Counted from the first letter of the stretch, positions 22,324 through 33,679 are shown. The stretch is DNA of 64,000 bases from Dicyema japonicum (GCA_011109175.1 RDEW01000026.1:761695-825694); one strand, 5' to 3'. Program-made: numbers and translations. The notes: generated by a model not told the origin, from the letters alone.

Positions 22324-25290
22324 ATGTCTAATACGCATTTGAATAATCCTTGGTTCTCTACCCTTACCTTCAATGCCAGGGGCCTTAATGACTGGTCGAA
22401 GAGGCACCAACTATGTCTGGACCTTGCAAAATATGGATGCTCTGTTTGCTGTCTCCAAGAGACGAAGCTCAGAAAAGGACTCGATGAAAACCTTGGAGAC
22501 TACAGACTAATCCTCCTTCCATCGTACTGTAAACACTATGGACAGGGTTTCGCTGTTCACAAGAATTTGCTCCCCAGATTACATCGATATTGGAAAATTG
22601 ATGACAGGATATGTGTTATTCAATTTCTTATTGGACCCAAAGGGAAGTCCAGGCAACTAATTTCCATTGTGAACGTGTACGCCCCACACAGTGGCCGTGT
22701 TTCCAAAAACCCAGAGGAATTGGACGTTTTCTACGAAGAACTTGTCGAGGTCGTATCTTCTCTGAAGTTTTCATCGTTCCTCTTTATCGCTGGTGATTGG
22801 AATGCTAAAGCTGGGGTACATCAAGGACACGAACGTTTTATTGGACCACATGGAAGGGGGATCAGGAACTATTCTGGTACTGCTCTGGCATATTTCTGCG
22901 AATCCTTTGATTTATTCCTGTGCAATACTCAATTCCAACATTCCGCACGCCACAAGACAACGTGGATGGGCACTAGACTATCGACCACCGGAAATCTGAT
23001 AAGGATTTATAATCAGATCGATTATATTCTGTGTCGAGTAAAAGACAAATCTCTCTTACGGGACTCGAGATCTTATGGAGGACTAACTGTTAACAGTGAT
23101 CACAAAATTGTGTCAGCAAGATTCAGCTTAAGACTTGGTCCAACTGCGGAGGAGTTCCTCTACGGGATAACTAATAGAAGATGCTTCTTCCAAACACATC
23201 GTGGTGGAGATTCCACGCGATCAAGAAGGTATATGACTGAACTCTTGGGCTCTTCACCAAAAGTACAAGCAGACTATAAAGAATGTGTATCGGATTCAAT
23301 TAATAATACGGCATCGGATCTTTCACCAGGAAAGGCATGGCTCGAAACTAGGAGAGGGATCATTTCCGCTGCTGACAAACATCTGGGGGAACTTAAACCC
23401 CATAGCAGTCAGCGTCACCCGGAAGTGTCAGCCCTATTGAATTTGCAGAAGAACTTAAGGCTTAGATCCGAAAATACTGTCGATCCTCAGACTGTTTGCA
23501 AACTGAAACAAGAACGAAGGCAAATTGAGAGAAAAATCAAACTCCTAAACAGACTACATCACACTAGTCAGTTGGAAAGCAAGATCAGAGAGGTAGAAAA
23601 CCTTAAAGACAATGCTGCGACATTCATGGCTATACGACTAATACGGAGGAAGAGCCAATCAGTGAAACTTATTTTGCATGACAGAAATGGAAAAACAATA
23701 GGAAATGTTGCAGAACAGACAGAGTTCATAGCATCGCATATTGAACAACTGTTCTTTGTAAAAGGAGAAAAATCAGATTTCACGCCTAAGAACACAACAC
23801 TTGAACGGATCATTTCACCGGAGGAGGTTTGCATGGCGATAAGGAAACTTAAATCTGGGCGCTCTCCAGGACCAGATAATATACCATCTGAATTGCTAAA
23901 ATTTGGCCCTCCAGAACTTGCAGATAAACTCTCAAAATTGCTGAATGACATGATAGAAAACAAGGACTTTTCAGAAATTGGAAAGGGGATACTAGTACCA
24001 GTTCAAAAAGGTAATAAACCCCCTGGGCCAGTTGAAAACCTGCGCCCTGTCATCCTTCTAAACACCTTAAGGAAGATCCTTGCCCTAATTACTCTTAATC
24101 GGATCCAAGAGCCGGTGGACGGGTACTTGGCCCAGAGCCAGAGTGGTTTTAGGACAGGGAGATCAACGGCTGATGTAGTATGGTGCCATAGATGGCAATG
24201 TGCTATTCAACAAAGATTCCGGAGCTCAAAGACTATCCTTGGAATTGATCTGACCAGAGCTTTCGACACTGTCCGTCGGGGAAAACTCATTGAAGTGCTT
24301 GAAAGTTTCCTGGATAAGGACTCGGTTATTCTGATACGGATACTCTTATCAAACACGAGGTTACGAGTGCGTATTGGAAAATGTTTGTCACGGGAAATTA
24401 TTTCAACAGTGGGCACACCCCAAGGAGATTCCCTTTCCCCAGTATTGTTTGCTATATACCTTGAATCGGCTCTGCAAGACCTCCGGAAGTATTACAACAA
24501 TGATATTATGGAGATCGTGTATGCCGATGATGTTGACTTTATCTCGACTGACAAAGAAGCACTCTTACGTCTCTTGGAGGTTGCATCAGGCTGTTTGGCC
24601 AAATGGTGTCTATCACTGAATGTTCAGAAAACGGATATTGTTGAAATTAAGCGGATGGAACTACGCAATAGTGAATGTTGGAGGAAGACCGTAAAGCTTG
24701 GCTCTCTTCTCGGAGACTCCGAAGACATTGCAAGAAGAAAATTGTTATCTACGGTTACTATGCAAAAACTTATGAAATGTTGGATAAGAAAATGCTCGGT
24801 CGGGCCATCACTCCGACTCAGGTTGTATGAGGCGTTCGTGAGGCCCATACTAACATACAACTCTGGGACGTGGGGAATTTCGAAAACGGACGAACAAAAC
24901 CTTGACTCCTTTCACAGAAGGCAACTTCGGTCTCTCTTGGGACTAAAGTGGCCAATGCGTGTAGGGAGTGAAAATTTATATAGAAGATGCGGTTCCGGAC
25001 CTCTGAGCACCATGATCATGAAGGCTCGCTGGAGATTGTTTGGCCATATTCTCAGATTGGAACAAGACACGCCAGCAAACGTCGTCATGGAAGAATACTT
25101 TGATACGTCAGGGGAGCAGTTCAGAGGTCGTCCAAGAATAACTCTTCCGGAAGTCCTTAATGGTGACCTGAGATCAGTAACCAGACAACTAAAGGACGGT
25201 GAAGACCTTGGTAGTCTGCGGAACTTGGCATCGGACAGGAGGGGATGGGAAAGGCTAATTAAGAGGATTGTTCAGACGCGGCACGAATAG
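22324..25290 (+). CDS. Intact RTE-like LINE polyprotein: APE endonuclease and reverse transcriptase
   Basis: A single uninterrupted frame of 988 residues. The N-terminal APE-type endonuclease shows FNARGL, LQETKL (about residue 47), GDWNAKAG (about 156) and SDHKIVSARF (about 258). The RT shows SGRSPGPDNIPSELLK, LRPVILLNTLRKI, QSGFRTGRSTADVV, ILGIDLTRAFDTV (about 638), GTPQGDSLSPVLFAIY (about 697) and VYADDVDF (about 732). The C-terminal region has NSGTWGISKTDEQNLDSFHR and ARWRLFGHILR. There is no RNase H domain. The stop is followed by about 30 bp and then (TAA)n at 25322-25342, a short microsatellite 3' end as in RTE elements. Many dead relatives occur in the window, so this copy is probably young and possibly active. 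RTE-like is my inference from domain order. Confidence 0.93.
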   Translation: MSNTHLNNPWFSTLTFNARGLNDWSKRHQLCLDLAKYGCSVCCLQETKLRKGLDENLGDYRLILLPSYCKHYGQGFAVHKNLLPRLHRYWKIDDRICVIQFLIGPKGKSRQLISIVNVYAPHSGRVSKNPEELDVFYEELVEVVSSLKFSSFLFIAGDWNAKAGVHQGHERFIGPHGRGIRNYSGTALAYFCESFDLFLCNTQFQHSARHKTTWMGTRLSTTGNLIRIYNQIDYILCRVKDKSLLRDSRSYGGLTVNSDHKIVSARFSLRLGPTAEEFLYGITNRRCFFQTHRGGDSTRSRRYMTELLGSSPKVQADYKECVSDSINNTASDLSPGKAWLETRRGIISAADKHLGELKPHSSQRHPEVSALLNLQKNLRLRSENTVDPQTVCKLKQERRQIERKIKLLNRLHHTSQLESKIREVENLKDNAATFMAIRLIRRKSQSVKLILHDRNGKTIGNVAEQTEFIASHIEQLFFVKGEKSDFTPKNTTLERIISPEEVCMAIRKLKSGRSPGPDNIPSELLKFGPPELADKLSKLLNDMIENKDFSEIGKGILVPVQKGNKPPGPVENLRPVILLNTLRKILALITLNRIQEPVDGYLAQSQSGFRTGRSTADVVWCHRWQCAIQQRFRSSKTILGIDLTRAFDTVRRGKLIEVLESFLDKDSVILIRILLSNTRLRVRIGKCLSREIISTVGTPQGDSLSPVLFAIYLESALQDLRKYYNNDIMEIVYADDVDFISTDKEALLRLLEVASGCLAKWCLSLNVQKTDIVEIKRMELRNSECWRKTVKLGSLLGDSEDIARRKLLSTVTMQKLMKCWIRKCSVGPSLRLRLYEAFVRPILTYNSGTWGISKTDEQNLDSFHRRQLRSLLGLKWPMRVGSENLYRRCGSGPLSTMIMKARWRLFGHILRLEQDTPANVVMEEYFDTSGEQFRGRPRITLPEVLNGDLRSVTRQLKDGEDLGSLRNLASDRRGWERLIKRIVQTRHE

Positions 25291-25321
25291 AATTATAGTT
25301 TATATGATTCTATGTAGTTGC

Positions 25322-25510
25322 TTATAATAATAATAATAATACAGAAATTTTGAGCCAATGCCATGTCCAATGAGAAGAGCTGTTCAGGATTCTCGACCCC
25401 GCTGGACTCGTCCTCACCTTTGTCGGTCTGGGATCACTTAGTTAGATGAGAACTTTTATTTTCTTCTTTTTGACCCAGTGATCCTGGGGGTAATAATAAT
25501 AATAATTCGC
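25322..25510 (+). repeat. LINE 3' tail microsatellite and a second (TAA)n tail
   Basis: TAA repeats occur at 25322-25342 directly after the LINE, and again at 25491-25506 after about 150 bp of unassigned sequence. The second tail suggests a further short retroelement 3' end inserted here. Confidence 0.5.
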
Positions 25511-25515
25511 TAGAA

Positions 25516-25678
25516 CAGTGGTCTCCAACATTTATGTACCTTCGGATTTGCAAGCGTTAGACAATTCTACCGCGGCCCGAGGGGTATATTGTTTACTAGA
25601 AAATTACATGTACTGTCGTACCAACAACAGTCCGATACGGATCTGCATAGGTCCCGTCCCACTGGTTGGGGACCACTG
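25516..25678. mobile_element. hAT-like miniature inverted-repeat element
   Basis: The 163-bp element starts cagtggtctccaac and ends gttggggaccactg, which are imperfect inverted repeats of the type typical of hAT elements. Eight-base flanks cgctagaa (25508-25515) and cactagat (25679-25686) look like a diverged 8-bp target duplication. An internal gcggcccgagg resembles related hAT MITEs. It has no coding capacity. Confidence 0.7.
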
Positions 25679-25689
25679 CACTAGATGAA

Positions 25690-26121
25690 TTCATATACAT
25701 ATTATTCCGACAGATCTGACTACTGGAAATTAGAACTCGTTTCGTTTACGTTTGACATAATCAGCTAGTTAAACAAGAAAACTACGCTTTCTACATCGTC
25801 GAATGGGCCCTATCCTAGACACTACTGTAAGAGTCGTCTATACGAAGGATTGGCTGTAGGTTCCTCACTTCTCTTAAGAACCAGATAATCCACTATGTTC
25901 GTACGTTTCAAGATCAGAAGATTCTCGCTACTTTCTCAGACATCCGTCCCCATCGACATCCTGTGTAGGCAGAAGCACAGACATTTCCAGAAAGCATGGG
26001 GTCTCTCGATGAGCACAGGACGACAAGGTGAACCTGGATCTCCTTACTAGTTCTGTTACTATTACCTTCTTTCTAATATTTCCCGCGTTTATATAAATAA
26101 AATAAAAATAAAAAATATTAA
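25690..26121. other. Intergenic upstream of DCPS
   Basis: No gene or repeat recognised; the last 60 bases before the DCPS start are almost pure A/T. Confidence 0.35.
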
Positions 26122-27081
26122 ATGGATTTAAAAACCATTTATAATTCATTACATTTTGTTAGAGTACTAAGAAGAGACAATAACTGTAAGAACGCCTTTG
26201 TTCTTTGCAAACGTGAGAATGATCATGCCATTCTAATCTTCCAAAGACAGAATATATCTGATGGAGAAATCAGGGAATGCTAACCTTCAAGAATGACTTC
26301 TCTAATCAAATATCTAACGACGTCTATCACAGATTCCAGGTCGTCACAGATAGCGATCTATGCAGTATTCATGTTGTCTTAATCAAGAAATATCAGTAAC
26401 CTTGATATTCCCAGCAAATCAGGAGCACATTGACAAATACTCGGACAAGGAATGTCTTGTTATGGTTAGGGAGACCTTTACTGACTACGAGATGGCTGTA
26501 CTCCCTTATCTTAGAAGGCGTCAGTTTACTTTAGATGTTGGTACTCTTATAATAATTAGTGGGTGTACAATTTAATTGAGAAGGACTGCGAAAAGGTCGT
26601 TCACAGGGATGGAGATCCTTTGAAAGGGTTCGTTATGGTCCCCGACTTGAAATGGGATCAGAAAGACGTCATGGAGTTGTATACTTTGGCCATATGCAAC
26701 CGAAGGGATATTATGAATATTAGAGACTTGAGAGGAGAACATATTGGGCTTCTGGAAAATATTCTCCATAGCGGAATTGTATTCTTTGTTGTTGTTATCC
26801 CCCAGGCCGCCATCGAGAAGACTTATGACTTTTCTGGGAAGTCTTTGAGGGTATACGTCCACTATTTGCCGACGTTCCACCATTTTCACGTCCACTTTGT
26901 AAGTTTGAAGAGTGGTCTCATGGGTTATCCAATCGGAAAGGCACATTTGCTAGAAGACATTATTGACAATTTGAAAGAAAACCCTAATTTCTACAAGAAG
27001 AGGTCGATCTCATACATTCTCCCAAGTGATGACCCACTCCTTTTGGAAATTGAACTATCTCGGGAACATTCCCAAAACTGA
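26122..27081 (+). CDS. DCPS: Scavenger mRNA-decapping enzyme DcpS
   Basis: DcpS is a HIT-family pyrophosphatase that hydrolyses the m7GpppN cap left after 3'-to-5' mRNA decay. The start gives MDLKTIYNSLHFVRVLRRD, followed by ENDHAILIFQ and SNQISNDVYHRFQ. A 23-nt intron (26365-26387) joins DSDLC to KISVTLIFPANQEHIDK; another (26537-26559) precedes WVYNLIEKDCEK. Then come GFVMVPDLKWDQKDV, IRDLRGEHIGLLENIL, LRVYVHYLPTFHHFHVHF, which holds the HxHxH HIT motif, and AHLLEDIIDNLK. The 27-nt segment 26779-26805 is an in-frame intron, since removing it restores the family spacing. The junction at about 26260-26310 is unresolved: three frames are needed without clear GT-AG pairs. Confidence 0.9.
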
Positions 27082-27400
27082 TAACTTTGATTTTTGGTTA
27101 ATTTTTTTATGTGAGCTTTGTTGTCAAATGAGGTGGTGATGATGTTTGAGGGCTTCCTCAGGAAACATTCTAAAATGACACATCCTCGGTTGCCTTCTTG
27201 ATGTGAGTACCAAGATACAATGTCGAGCAAATTTCTTCACTTTTTTGTCAACATTTTTACAATGTCTAGTGAGGTGTTTTGTCGTTCCTTTGTGAGACGG
27301 GGAGATGTTAAAGTGGTCAAAAGTCTCTTTTCGTTTCCTCTGTTTATTTTCAATCTCCCATTTTCTGCGTTTTTTTAAATATTTTTTTAGCAATTAAACA
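27082..27400. other. Unassigned stretch between DCPS and a LINE fragment
   Basis: Minus-strand frames of under 90 codons occur but match nothing known. Confidence 0.35.
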
Positions 27401-27404
27401 AATG

Positions 27405-27890
27405 TCAGTTGAGGAAGCCTGCTGCGTGGATTGCGAACGAGTTCCCTCGGAGTATGGCTATTCCAATCTTTTGTCTTAGCCATAACCCTTCTCGTTGATC
27501 CCTTTTCTTGCTGGCAAGCAATCCTCCGAGTTCTCGCAAGAACTCAGCCGTCATTGGACCAACGGCTCCCGATGATTCGGTCGCAACAGGAGTAAATCGG
27601 TAGCGATCCCCGAGGCAAGAATATTTTTGATTTTTAGGTTCTCCGCAGTCGAAGCAGCTGCTCCAGGTGTCTGAACCGATTTAAAAATATTCGTGCTTGA
27701 GAACGTGTCTACACAAGTTGCGTCCCAGACCAAAGAGCTATCAGACGTGAAGGGGAAAAGGGTCATCCCGTCAGGTCTCTTCCACATCTTTTCGATCAAG
27801 ACCCACTGGTTCAAGCTGTGCTGGGAAGCCTATAGCCTTCAGAGCTCTGACGATCACATCGTTCAGAGCAGCATGACGTTTTCTTAAAAG
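27405..27890 (-). mobile_element. LINE with restriction-like endonuclease, 3' end
   Basis: The minus strand reads KRPDGMTLFPF, SSLVWDATCVDTFSS, then in a second frame GDRYRFTPVATESSGAVGP, TAEFLRELGGLLASKKRD and KIGIAILRGNSFAIHAAGF before the stop. RPDG...WDAT fits a PD-(D/E)XK-type nuclease as in R2-group LINEs. The last 81 bp (27405-27485) are identical to 30271-30351, which marks the 3' terminus of the family. One frameshift separates the two readings. Confidence 0.7.
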
Positions 27891-28009
27891 ACGTCATGTG
27901 ATTCACTCTTCTAGGAAGTTGCCTAGCGCCTGAGGTGAAGAGGATTCTTCTACTTTTACTGGAGGTTTTGCGAAATCTATAATGGTGGATATGGGTAGAT
28001 GAAATCAGC

Positions 28010-28545
28010 TATCCCTCTTCTCGGTTTTTTACCTTTTTTGCCATCAACAATTTGATGGCACTAAAATCCTAGAGATTATGAAAACTGTCCCCTTCTGGAT
28101 CAAAAAATTAGTAAAAGAAGAGATTCTGATAACCAAAGCTTTGAACTGAAGAGTTTTAAAGGTCCAGTTTCTTGAGGAAGATCAGGTACTTTAGATTATT
28201 GCTCCAGTTGTCTCGACAGCAATCGCGCAACCTTATTTACTTTAGACAAGAGACTGGGAAGACGGACGGTCGAACTGCAGGCAAACAATAAAGCTATTCC
28301 TTTCAGAAAATCCTAAAGGATCCTAGGGGTGACTTTTGACATGCATATGTCATTATCGCCCCATTTGAAAACGTAATTACTGAAAAGAAAATTAATGTTT
28401 TGAAATGCCTCACAGGCTTATGGAAGATCGGAAGCATTCGAAACCGAAACCAATTTATTCAACAGCAAATAAAGAGTTAGTTTAAGAGATATTTAAATGT
28501 GTCCGCCTATGTGGCTTGGACACTTCTGATGCACCCCGTCTTCAT
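28010..28545 (+). mobile_element. Decayed Jockey/CR1-like LINE fragment
   Basis: It reads IMKTVPFWIKKLVKEE and, with shifts, SPHLKNVITEKKINVLKC and LTGLWKIGS. This is the region after the RT seen also at 33680-34270 (LLKGISGLWKIGS), 38690-39010 and 54700-54960. Confidence 0.55.
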
Positions 28546-28569
28546 TTAGTCTCTTCCTTCGTCGGATCC

Positions 28570-29990
28570 CATCGATCTTTTTCTCTACAATTTATTTGAC
28601 CGGTGTTAGAATCTTGTCTTCTTCAGTACTGAGAACATCAAATAGTTTTTTTTCCAAAGCCAACTTTATTGCCGACCTTCTGGTTTTTTCCATAAGTAAC
28701 ATAATTCTTTCTCTTTGGCAAGAGAAAAATCAAGCTTCGCATCCATATAGTAGCTCTGAAGAATGATTCTCATGAAGATGAACAAGAAGGTCTCCAAGCT
28801 TACGAACAACTTTCTTTGTCTAATGTCCTCTATGAAGGAACCTTTCCCATCGACGACTATCCCGGTAGCGCAGTGAATTTAATTTTGGAATGTCAAGTGA
28901 GTAGGGCTGCGTATGATGCCTCCATAGGCGATGACTTTCAAATAGCTGGACTTCTTAGTGGACAGTTTCATCCCTCTCTTGGTGCACCAGTCCTGTACTT
29001 GTTCAATGAATGACTTGATTCTTTTTTCCGAGAGAGTTGATTTCCTCGATGTATCCGTCATCATAATATCATCAGCGTACATCAATAGTCTAGTGTTCGT
29101 ATCCGGTGGAGTTGGGAAGTCTGATAAGAATACGTTGAACAGAAGTGGGCTCAAGACAGAACCCTGTGGAACTCCCCTCTTCAGTATGATATCTTATGAC
29201 ATATTTACTCCAACACGTACTTGACAAGTCCGTCCTGTTAGAAAGTCCTTTATCCACATGAAAAGTTTCTTTTAAGTATCAGCAGCTGCTAGCCTTAATA
29301 GGAGGGCTTCGTGCCTTGGACATATCCAAACATACCAGGTTGACTAGTCTTTTGAATTCCAGACCTCTCAATACCATTGAATGCATCTGGTAGATGCAAT
29401 CCGTGCATGATTTTCCAGGTCTGAAGCCTCCTGAAGATAATTCGCTCGATAATCTTGGAAATGAGGCTTATCGGCCTATAGCTGAGTGGGTCCCTCCTCG
29501 ATTTTCCCAGTTTCAAAATCATTCTGACTATAGAAGTTTTCAAGCGTTTGGGGACGTAGCCATAATGAATGCTTGAATTGAATAAATTCTTCATTATGGG
29601 AAATAGATCCTCTGGGCCTTCCTTGAACAATCTCATGCTGAGATGGTCATGTTCAGGAGCGTTAGCCTTGCATGTCATGATGACGTCTTCCGTTGTTATC
29701 TTCATTTCAGTATCTTTGAGATCGTCCAAAGAGTAGGTTAAAGTTTCACGTGAAGAATCTAACATCTCCCTTGGGATTAGCTCGATTGGGTTGACCCCCT
29801 GAATGCGGTCTAGTTGCTTCTTAAAGATATCTGGGGCTTCTTCCATAGAACATAATCCACCTTCTGCTTTGGTCAAGGAGATTTTTATGTCATTCCTTTT
29901 CTGCCAGTTATTCTTTTGTAGAACTTCCAGAACGAAGCGTCTTTGATGTTTAGTTTGCTTGCCTCTACCCTCAAACATTGTTCTTTCAGT
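28570..29990 (-). mobile_element. Jockey/CR1-like LINE, RT part, decayed
   Basis: The longest minus frame (29978-29295) has LFKEGPEDLFPIMKNLFN, VRMILKLGKSRRDPLSYRPI and SLISKIIERIIF (RT fingers). It is followed at lower coordinates by broken pieces and SPLLFNVFLSDFP, LLMYADDIMMT (YADD) and WCTKRGMKLSTKKS. Frameshifts separate the blocks, so it is inactive. Confidence 0.8.
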
Positions 29991-30270
29991 TTTTATAAGA
30001 TTGACTTTTTTACCTAAAGATGTCGTTTCGCTAAAATCTCGTGATGTTTATTAATGAACTTATCCAAAACTTGAAAAAATTAATTAGAGGTCATTTTGAA
30101 TGGAGGCCATTTTGAATGGACACGTATTATTCTTCAAAGTAAAGATTGTTATTTCGTCCGGTCACATTCCGTCTCCCAAAGTGAATTATTTCGGAAATCT
30201 GTTTGGAATAAGAAAAATTTTTTTTTTTTTTGAAATCAATAATTTTTAATGAAAAATAAATCAATAAATA

Positions 30271-30351
30271 TCAGTTGAGGAAGCCTGCTGCGTGGATTGC
30301 GAACGAGTTCCCTCGGAGTATGGCTATTCCAATCTTTTGTCTTAGCCATAA
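30271..30351 (-). mobile_element. Solo 81-bp 3' end of the restriction-like-endonuclease LINE
   Basis: All 81 bases match 27405-27485 exactly, in the same orientation. It ends on its 3' side in T-rich sequence on the plus strand. This is a severely 5'-truncated insertion, expected from target-primed reverse transcription. Confidence 0.85.
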
Positions 30352-30517
30352 GAAAAATTATAAAATATTTCTGCAATGTCTCGCAGAATTTAGTCAATGA
30401 GACTACAAGAGATCACCGAATTGGGAGGCATCGGGATGCGATAGATTTAACCGTTTATTCAATAACTTAGTACTCCAAGGTGGAACAATAAAAATTAATA
30501 AAAATAAACAAAATCGG

Positions 30518-32105
30518 TCATTCCTTAGTCCCGATATCCTCCCCAGCCACACTTCCACTAACCTCGTCAAAATTACTCGGTTTATTAAAATAGGGTAATT
30601 TACCCCTAATCCAATCATTCAACATCATCTTAGACACACAGTTAATATCAGCCTCCCCGTTCTATATTAACACAATGGTCACTTTAATCAGCTTTCCGGA
30701 TCGTCTAGCCACCTTCTCTAAAAAGTCAGCCTCAGAGTCCCAGTCTTCCACTCCGTAGGCGTTCTGTAGGTGCTTCCTTTCTACTCTCCTCACAACTTCC
30801 TCAGCATAAAAGTCTGGGTTCTCTAGATTCTCAACCCTCACCTACAATTCTCTTACAAACCAACCACTTCCCTTCAAAATAATGTCCATGTCTGACTCCC
30901 CTGACGGGATACACCACTCCCGGACAGTCTATCATGTATATCCTCTTCATCAGAGTCACATATTGCCAGACCTAACTAGCAAACACAAACTACCTTAGTC
31001 TCCCCCGCAACAGGTGCAGCATTACAAACCTTCTTTCCCGAGAGGGCGTTGATGATCGAGGACTTCCCAGTGTTAGGGTACCCGACCAGTCCAACAGAAA
31101 TCTGTCTTCGATTTGAGTGTAGCTAAGAATTATCCCTCAATCACCTTAGCGAACTGCCTCAACAGCTGTATGAGGGCAGACTTCCCAAAACACTTGGTAA
31201 TGTTAGCTCGGAAGGCCAATGTGGGGTACTCCGTAGACAACTGGGTCACCCACCGTTTCTAAGGATCACTACACATACTACCGTCACCCATGTGGGTGTC
31301 AGATCGCACTTATTGAGAACGAATACAAGATGCTTGAAGGGTTTCTCCTTCTTGAGGTAATTCTCAATGTAGGCTGAACGGGTCCCCATCGGATCACGTG
31401 CATCGAGAACTTGAAGGATCACATCAGAAGAGTCGATGACCTAGAATATGTCTAAGGTACCACCTTGAACAGCTCATTCCAGATCCTTCTGGACTGCCCC
31501 TTCTTCACTTCTGGTTGAGAAATCTCAGACTCGATCTCTTCAAAGACTTTGTCCTCGAATTCCTCAAATCTCTTTTTTGCACTGTCCCCGAGTTCATCAA
31601 TGGAAGAGACCGACAAAGAAGCTCGCCTTCTCTGAGCTGATGGACCAAATGTCTCAGAAAAGCTTTCCCGATCGAGGATATGCCACCGTTTGTTTTTCCC
31701 CACCTCTCTAAGGAGGGATATCGGCAGTCTTGTCTGCTTCATGACGACTTGGTAGGGATTTGATAATGCCTTTCCCATCTCCGATTGAAATGTCTGAAGG
31801 TCGTCTTGGGAGACGTAACGGGTGTTCCCTAAAATGAAGAAAAATTTATACCGAACCAGGACCGACTAGGTTGGGTCCGACTAACTGAGCCAGAAGGGGC
31901 CTTCTCCTGGAAGGGAGCAGCCTTTATTATCTTCCCCTTGGAATCCCTGATGGCTGGAAATGTATGGTTACCTTATTGGTTTTGATTTGGCGTACATTAG
32001 AAGACGTTTTGCTGTGGAAGGATCACGCATGTTGCGTTTTTTCCCATTCATTTTATTACGCTCATATTTATTCAGTGATTCGTTAGGTTTTGCTTTCTTA
32101 CCCAT
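30518..32105 (-). CDS. GNL2: Nucleolar GTP-binding protein 2
   Basis: GNL2 (Nog2/Ngp-1) is a circularly permuted GTPase that checks pre-60S ribosome maturation before nuclear export. The start at 32105 gives [18 protein letters not shown] and [15 protein letters not shown]; a 25-nt intron leads into [13 protein letters not shown]. Then come [45 protein letters not shown], the G4 motif NKCDL inside [13 protein letters not shown]1 [14 protein letters not shown] and G3 DCPGVVYP, in permuted order (G4 before G1). It ends with [14 protein letters not shown] and GEDIGTKE. The long acidic/basic C-terminal tail of human GNL2 (about 200 residues) is absent. Many small introns are needed; only some were placed. 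Confidence 0.92.
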
Positions 32106-32995
32106 ACCTCACTTTCTACTATAAACAAATTCCACGTGCACCAACTTCAAATAATTTTAAATTTAAAATAAATAATTACTTAAATTTAAATCTTTTAAAA
32201 TAATTATTTGCTACAAATAATGGATTCAAGGATGAACATGTACTGTGTGGTACCATTGCTGTTAATTAATAAATTAAAAAATTAAATTGCTGTTACTGTA
32301 GTTTTTGGTTTTATTATGTTCCTACTTTATTAAAAATTTTTCTTCCTTATATTTGGAGGCGTTATTGGATCTATTTTACTCAGGAGAAGCCCAATGTTGG
32401 CCCACATTCAAAAGGATCCACATTTCATTCCACCGGGAGATGATTTATTTTTATGGCGACGAGTTCTGCCATTTACCTCAACTTCTCGGATAATGTCTTC
32501 TGGATCACTGTACTTGGGTGAGTGTCTGATTTTCCTCGTCTCTGGAATTCGGGACAAGTTAGTCTGATTTTCTTGGTCTTAGGAATAATTTAATTTTAAT
32601 AATTAATCTGAGTTGGCGATGTCAGTTTTCTATGGCCAGAAATCTTCGGTATACCTTTCGATACGTTAATGAGGTATACTAGTCACGTGAAGAAGTGGAA
32701 TATTTTAAGGATATCACTCAGAAGAGGCCTATCCTCCGATGACTTGTATCGAAAAATTTTATAATCAAATCATTGTTCGATCATCAAGTGCGCTTTATCA
32801 AAGTGCTCAAACCGGGGTTTTACTGGATCGGGGTTGTACTGTTTTATAAAAACTCTTCCGTCTAAGAATGAAGTAATGTCCGCGACGGTAGGACGTGTGA
32901 TGAAAATGGAAGAAGGCGAACCTAATTCTCCACCTCCCTTTTAAAGCGGAAGCCTGTAATATACTATTAGAGATAAATTTGGTCAGCACAAGCAA
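32106..32995. other. Intergenic, nothing recognised
   Basis: AT-rich; short frames only. Confidence 0.4.
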
Positions 32996-33139
32996 ATGTT
33001 CTTCCTGAGTTCCTTCCTTGTATTAGCTACGACTGTTTGTGCTGGGCTCACCATAGATTGTAAGCCTGAGGTTAATAAATAAAATAAAAATAATAGTGAT
33101 GTGGGTAAGAGGAATCCACCTTATGAGATTGTTGATTAG
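32996..33139 (+). CDS. Possible very short secreted peptide gene
   Basis: An ATG opens a strong signal-peptide-like start (MFFLSSFLVLATTVCAG) followed by LTIDCKPE. An intron-like GT...AG segment then follows, with candidate acceptors giving either an immediate stop or RNPPYEIVD. The product would be about 33 residues. No neighbour supports it, and it may be chance. Confidence 0.2.
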
Positions 33140-33670
33140 ATAGGTTCGCAGAAAATTTTCCCTAAATTAAAGATCCAATTAAGAAAGGTGATGATTGTGT
33201 GGAAACCAATCAATAACTTGTATTCATCGGGATGTCTAGTAGACATTCTTTGTAATAGAAATACGAGATCATTATTGATCAAAGGGCTAAAGGGGACTAT
33301 TGCAGCCTCCCTCTTTGAGTGATTTCTCATTCTTCTAATCCTATGAAACAAATGACGAAATGATCAGAACTTTTTTTGGAATTAGACAAGTGAAACCACC
33401 ATATAATCGTGTAATATCTGAGACAGACATGTGGTTAAGGCAAACTCATAACAGCATAGTTGTATTTTATTTATCCACCTCGGTCTCTACAAGTTAAGAA
33501 AACTGGCGGCTGAAATGAAAACAATGACTGGAAGCGGGGGTTCCAGAGGACACTTGATTGAATCCGTTGGGGCAAAGTAGAAGCTTAGACAAGAGAATAG
33601 ATGACTCGGTTACGGCCATCAAGGAGGAAGTAGGGGACAGATGATAAGCTCAATTCTCTAGTTTTTCTGC
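33140..33670. other. Intergenic, nothing recognised
   Basis: No supported gene or repeat. Confidence 0.4.
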
Positions 33671-33679
33671 TGTAGACAT

